Shown in pieces: positions 62,776 to 64,000 of a stretch of 64,000 nt of DNA (position 1 is the first letter of the stretch; the number at the start of each line of letters is the position of its first letter). This stretch comes from Planctomycetota bacterium (GTDB lineage: Bacteria; Planctomycetota; UBA8108; JACQVS01): NCBI GenBank assembly GCA_028280485.1, contig JANQLS010000148.1, forward strand, positions 81,002-145,001, in the 5' to 3' direction. The notes under the pieces were generated by a model, which did no database searches, had not been told where the DNA came from, and saw nothing but the letters and a program-made list of their open reading frames with translations. A program made the translations under genes and the position numbers.

Positions 62776-63426
62776 TCATTGCAACTTGCGCACTGGAATA
62801 AGAACTTCATTCCTTCTGAAAAATGGTAAAGTCCACGGAGGGTCATAGCCCGCAAGTTTTGCTTCACCGGTGGCTTCATAACCTTGTTCCTCAATCCACT
62901 CTAGCAACTGAGGTTCATATTTCTCCAGATCACTTTCATCTAATAACCAAGTGAATCTACGCACAGCTAAAAGCTCTCCTTCTTGAGGAAGAATTTTTAC
63001 CTTTTCTGGATGGTTGGGTAGAGGAAGATCTTCTAAGGCATATTGCTTAGGCAGGAAAAACTTCATGCTCCAATGGTCTTCAGACTCTTGACTAGAATCG
63101 GATTGTTGAGTTCCACGAATCATTTCAACCGGAACCGTCATCGCAATTTTTTGTTCTTCTTGATTTTTCCCAAATATGTATCCGGCCAAGTTTCCAAAGG
63201 ATTCACTTTGTCCACCCGAAAAGCTTCCTTCCGTGGTGGTCATCGCGATTAGACCCGGTTCATATTCTCGGATCTCATACGAGCTATCCTCAATCACAAC
63301 TTTATGAGATCTCTCTTCGTAACCAGCTCGAATGCCAACGAACGAACAAGCAAAATTTGGAGCCAGGACCAAGAGGAGCAAAGTCAGCATCTCAAGGTAT
63401 TTCAATAACTTTCTTATAAACATCAT
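62776..63426 (-). CDS. SOUL-family haem-binding protein, exported
   Basis: A 216-residue protein with an N-terminal hydrophobic signal (LEMLTLLLLVLAPNFACSF) and the SOUL/HEBP domain: SYEIREYEPGLIAMTTTEGS, FGNLAGYIFGKN, KIAMTVPVEM, WSMKFFLPKQYALEDLPLP, AVRRFTWL, and PPWTLPFFRRNEVLIPV. These are the standard conserved blocks of the family, which binds haem or other tetrapyrroles. A Cys at the end of the signal could be a lipidation site, but NFAC is a poor lipobox. Start: double ATG at 63421-63426. The SOUL gene may act with its neighbour at the window edge, which is on the same strand. Confidence 0.88.
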   Translation of the reverse strand: MMFIRKLLKYLEMLTLLLLVLAPNFACSFVGIRAGYEERSHKVVIEDSSYEIREYEPGLIAMTTTEGSFSGGQSESFGNLAGYIFGKNQEEQKIAMTVPVEMIRGTQQSDSSQESEDHWSMKFFLPKQYALEDLPLPNHPEKVKILPQEGELLAVRRFTWLLDESDLEKYEPQLLEWIEEQGYEATGEAKLAGYDPPWTLPFFRRNEVLIPVRKLQ

Positions 63427-63588
63427 CTAATTTCCTAATACAGAATTTCTCTGGAAGAAGTCATCTATCTCCCAATAAACTTTATGTACTTAAAATTCGT
63501 ATCTGCAGTAGGAATCTTACAAAGATATTTCACTAAAATGAGATACAGCGCCAACACCTTAAAACTGACGTGAACACTACGAGCCCAT

Positions 63589-64000
63589 TTATTTGTGTTT
63601 TTGCATCTCGAATTGAGTCAAATCAATGATTTTGGACATGAAGCCCGCATAAGAGTATGAAAAATAATAATCCCATTTTCTTAAAAACCGATCGTCGTAA
63701 CCAAGAGCTTTAATCTCTTCGGATTTTTCTAGTAGAGTCTTCCTCCAATGCACTAAAGTTCGAGCATAATCCAATCCATGTTGGCTTAAATTTCCAAAAA
63801 TCAGATTGGAACTATTACCCATCTCCTTAGCTAAGGTTCCAACGGAAGGTAAGTGCCCACCGGGAAAAATATGCTTACGTATCCAATCGGACCCTTTCCG
63901 GTAGTTTTCATAGTTGCGATCACAGATGGTAATGACCTGCACAACAGCCTTTCCCCCCGGCAACAAAGCTTTATCACAGCTAGAGAAAAAGGTTTTCAAG
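63589..64000 (-). CDS. cyclopropane-fatty-acyl-phospholipid synthase-like methyltransferase (partial, runs off the window)
   Basis: The last 137 residues of a SAM-dependent methyltransferase resembling CFA synthase: LLPGGKAVVQVITICDRNYE, SDWIRKHIFPGGHLPSV, HGLDYARTLVHWRKTLL and YDDRFLRKWDYYFSYSYAGF are the C-terminal blocks of the family, which adds a methylene bridge to unsaturated phospholipid acyl chains. The catalytic SAM-binding part lies beyond the edge. It is 160 bases upstream of the SOUL gene on the same strand, an arrangement I consider consistent with a lipid or membrane-related cluster. Confidence 0.85.
   Translation of the reverse strand, partial: LKTFFSSCDKALLPGGKAVVQVITICDRNYENYRKGSDWIRKHIFPGGHLPSVGTLAKEMGNSSNLIFGNLSQHGLDYARTLVHWRKTLLEKSEEIKALGYDDRFLRKWDYYFSYSYAGFMSKIIDLTQFEMQKHK

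Noticed and set aside
1..64000. Insertion sequence, prophage, integron or RAYT transposase that could move the palindromic repeats
   Set aside because: No frame with transposase, integrase or phage features was recognised; if a mobilising enzyme exists it lies outside the window.

Overview
The window looks like chromosomal DNA of a free-living, probably aquatic member of the Planctomycetota or a close PVC relative. This is inferred from gene content: formylglycine-type sulfatases, very large secreted proteins ending in a planctomycete-style paired EF-hand (dockerin-like) tail, FG-GAP/ASPIC-UnbV, PQQ-propeller, CotH and lamin-tail domains, multihaem cytochromes, and an ECF sigma factor with a long C-terminal extension. 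No rRNA or phylogenetic marker other than bS21 is present, so the assignment is provisional. Genes are widely spaced, TTG starts are common, and many operons end in strong hairpin terminators.

Layout. 0-5 kb: a TIM-barrel sugar isomerase, a frameshifted suppressor-of-fused (SUFU) gene containing a palindromic repeat, and two tandem amidohydrolases, one lacking its metal ligands. 5-10 kb: a secreted beta-helix protein, then an ATP-grasp ligase paired with a gamma-glutamyl hydrolase. 10-34 kb: an island built from one unrecognised secreted module of about 200 residues (15 copies in five genes). Three tandem minus-strand paralogues each carry four copies alternating with thrombospondin type 3 calcium repeats. 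A plus-strand protein with a C-terminal membrane anchor has two, and a CotH/lamin-tail giant has one. Inside the island lies a long FG-GAP/ASPIC/thioredoxin/TPR gene read through an in-frame UGA, followed at the right distance by a bacterial SECIS-like hairpin; it is best read as one selenoprotein. 34-44 kb: a five-haem cytochrome, two sulfatases, a lactonase-type propeller, a PQQ propeller, an outer-membrane barrel and a cysteine-rich small protein. 44-54 kb: SDR reductase, XRE/AT-hook DNA-binding protein, a coupled flavin oxidoreductase-GH88 pair, cupin, M50 protease, dihaem cytochrome, pseudopilin and ribosomal protein bS21. 54-64 kb: a DUF4287/DUF5655 protein, a membrane-tethered ECF sigma factor, a spondin-domain protein divergent from a LysR regulator, a four-domain fasciclin protein, a SOUL haem protein and a partial cyclopropane-fatty-acid synthase-like methyltransferase.

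Gaps between genes are filled with short palindromic repeats. The main kind has GTAG at the 5' foot of a hairpin whose arms differ between copies yet stay complementary, as in REP elements. A second kind has the conserved AGCGAGGG end and usually occurs as inverted pairs. A third, with two hairpins, has entered the SUFU reading frame. No transposase, CRISPR array, tRNA or rRNA was recognised.

Most products are exported and point to degradation or binding of sulfated and uronic polysaccharides, calcium-dependent surface structures, and periplasmic electron transfer.
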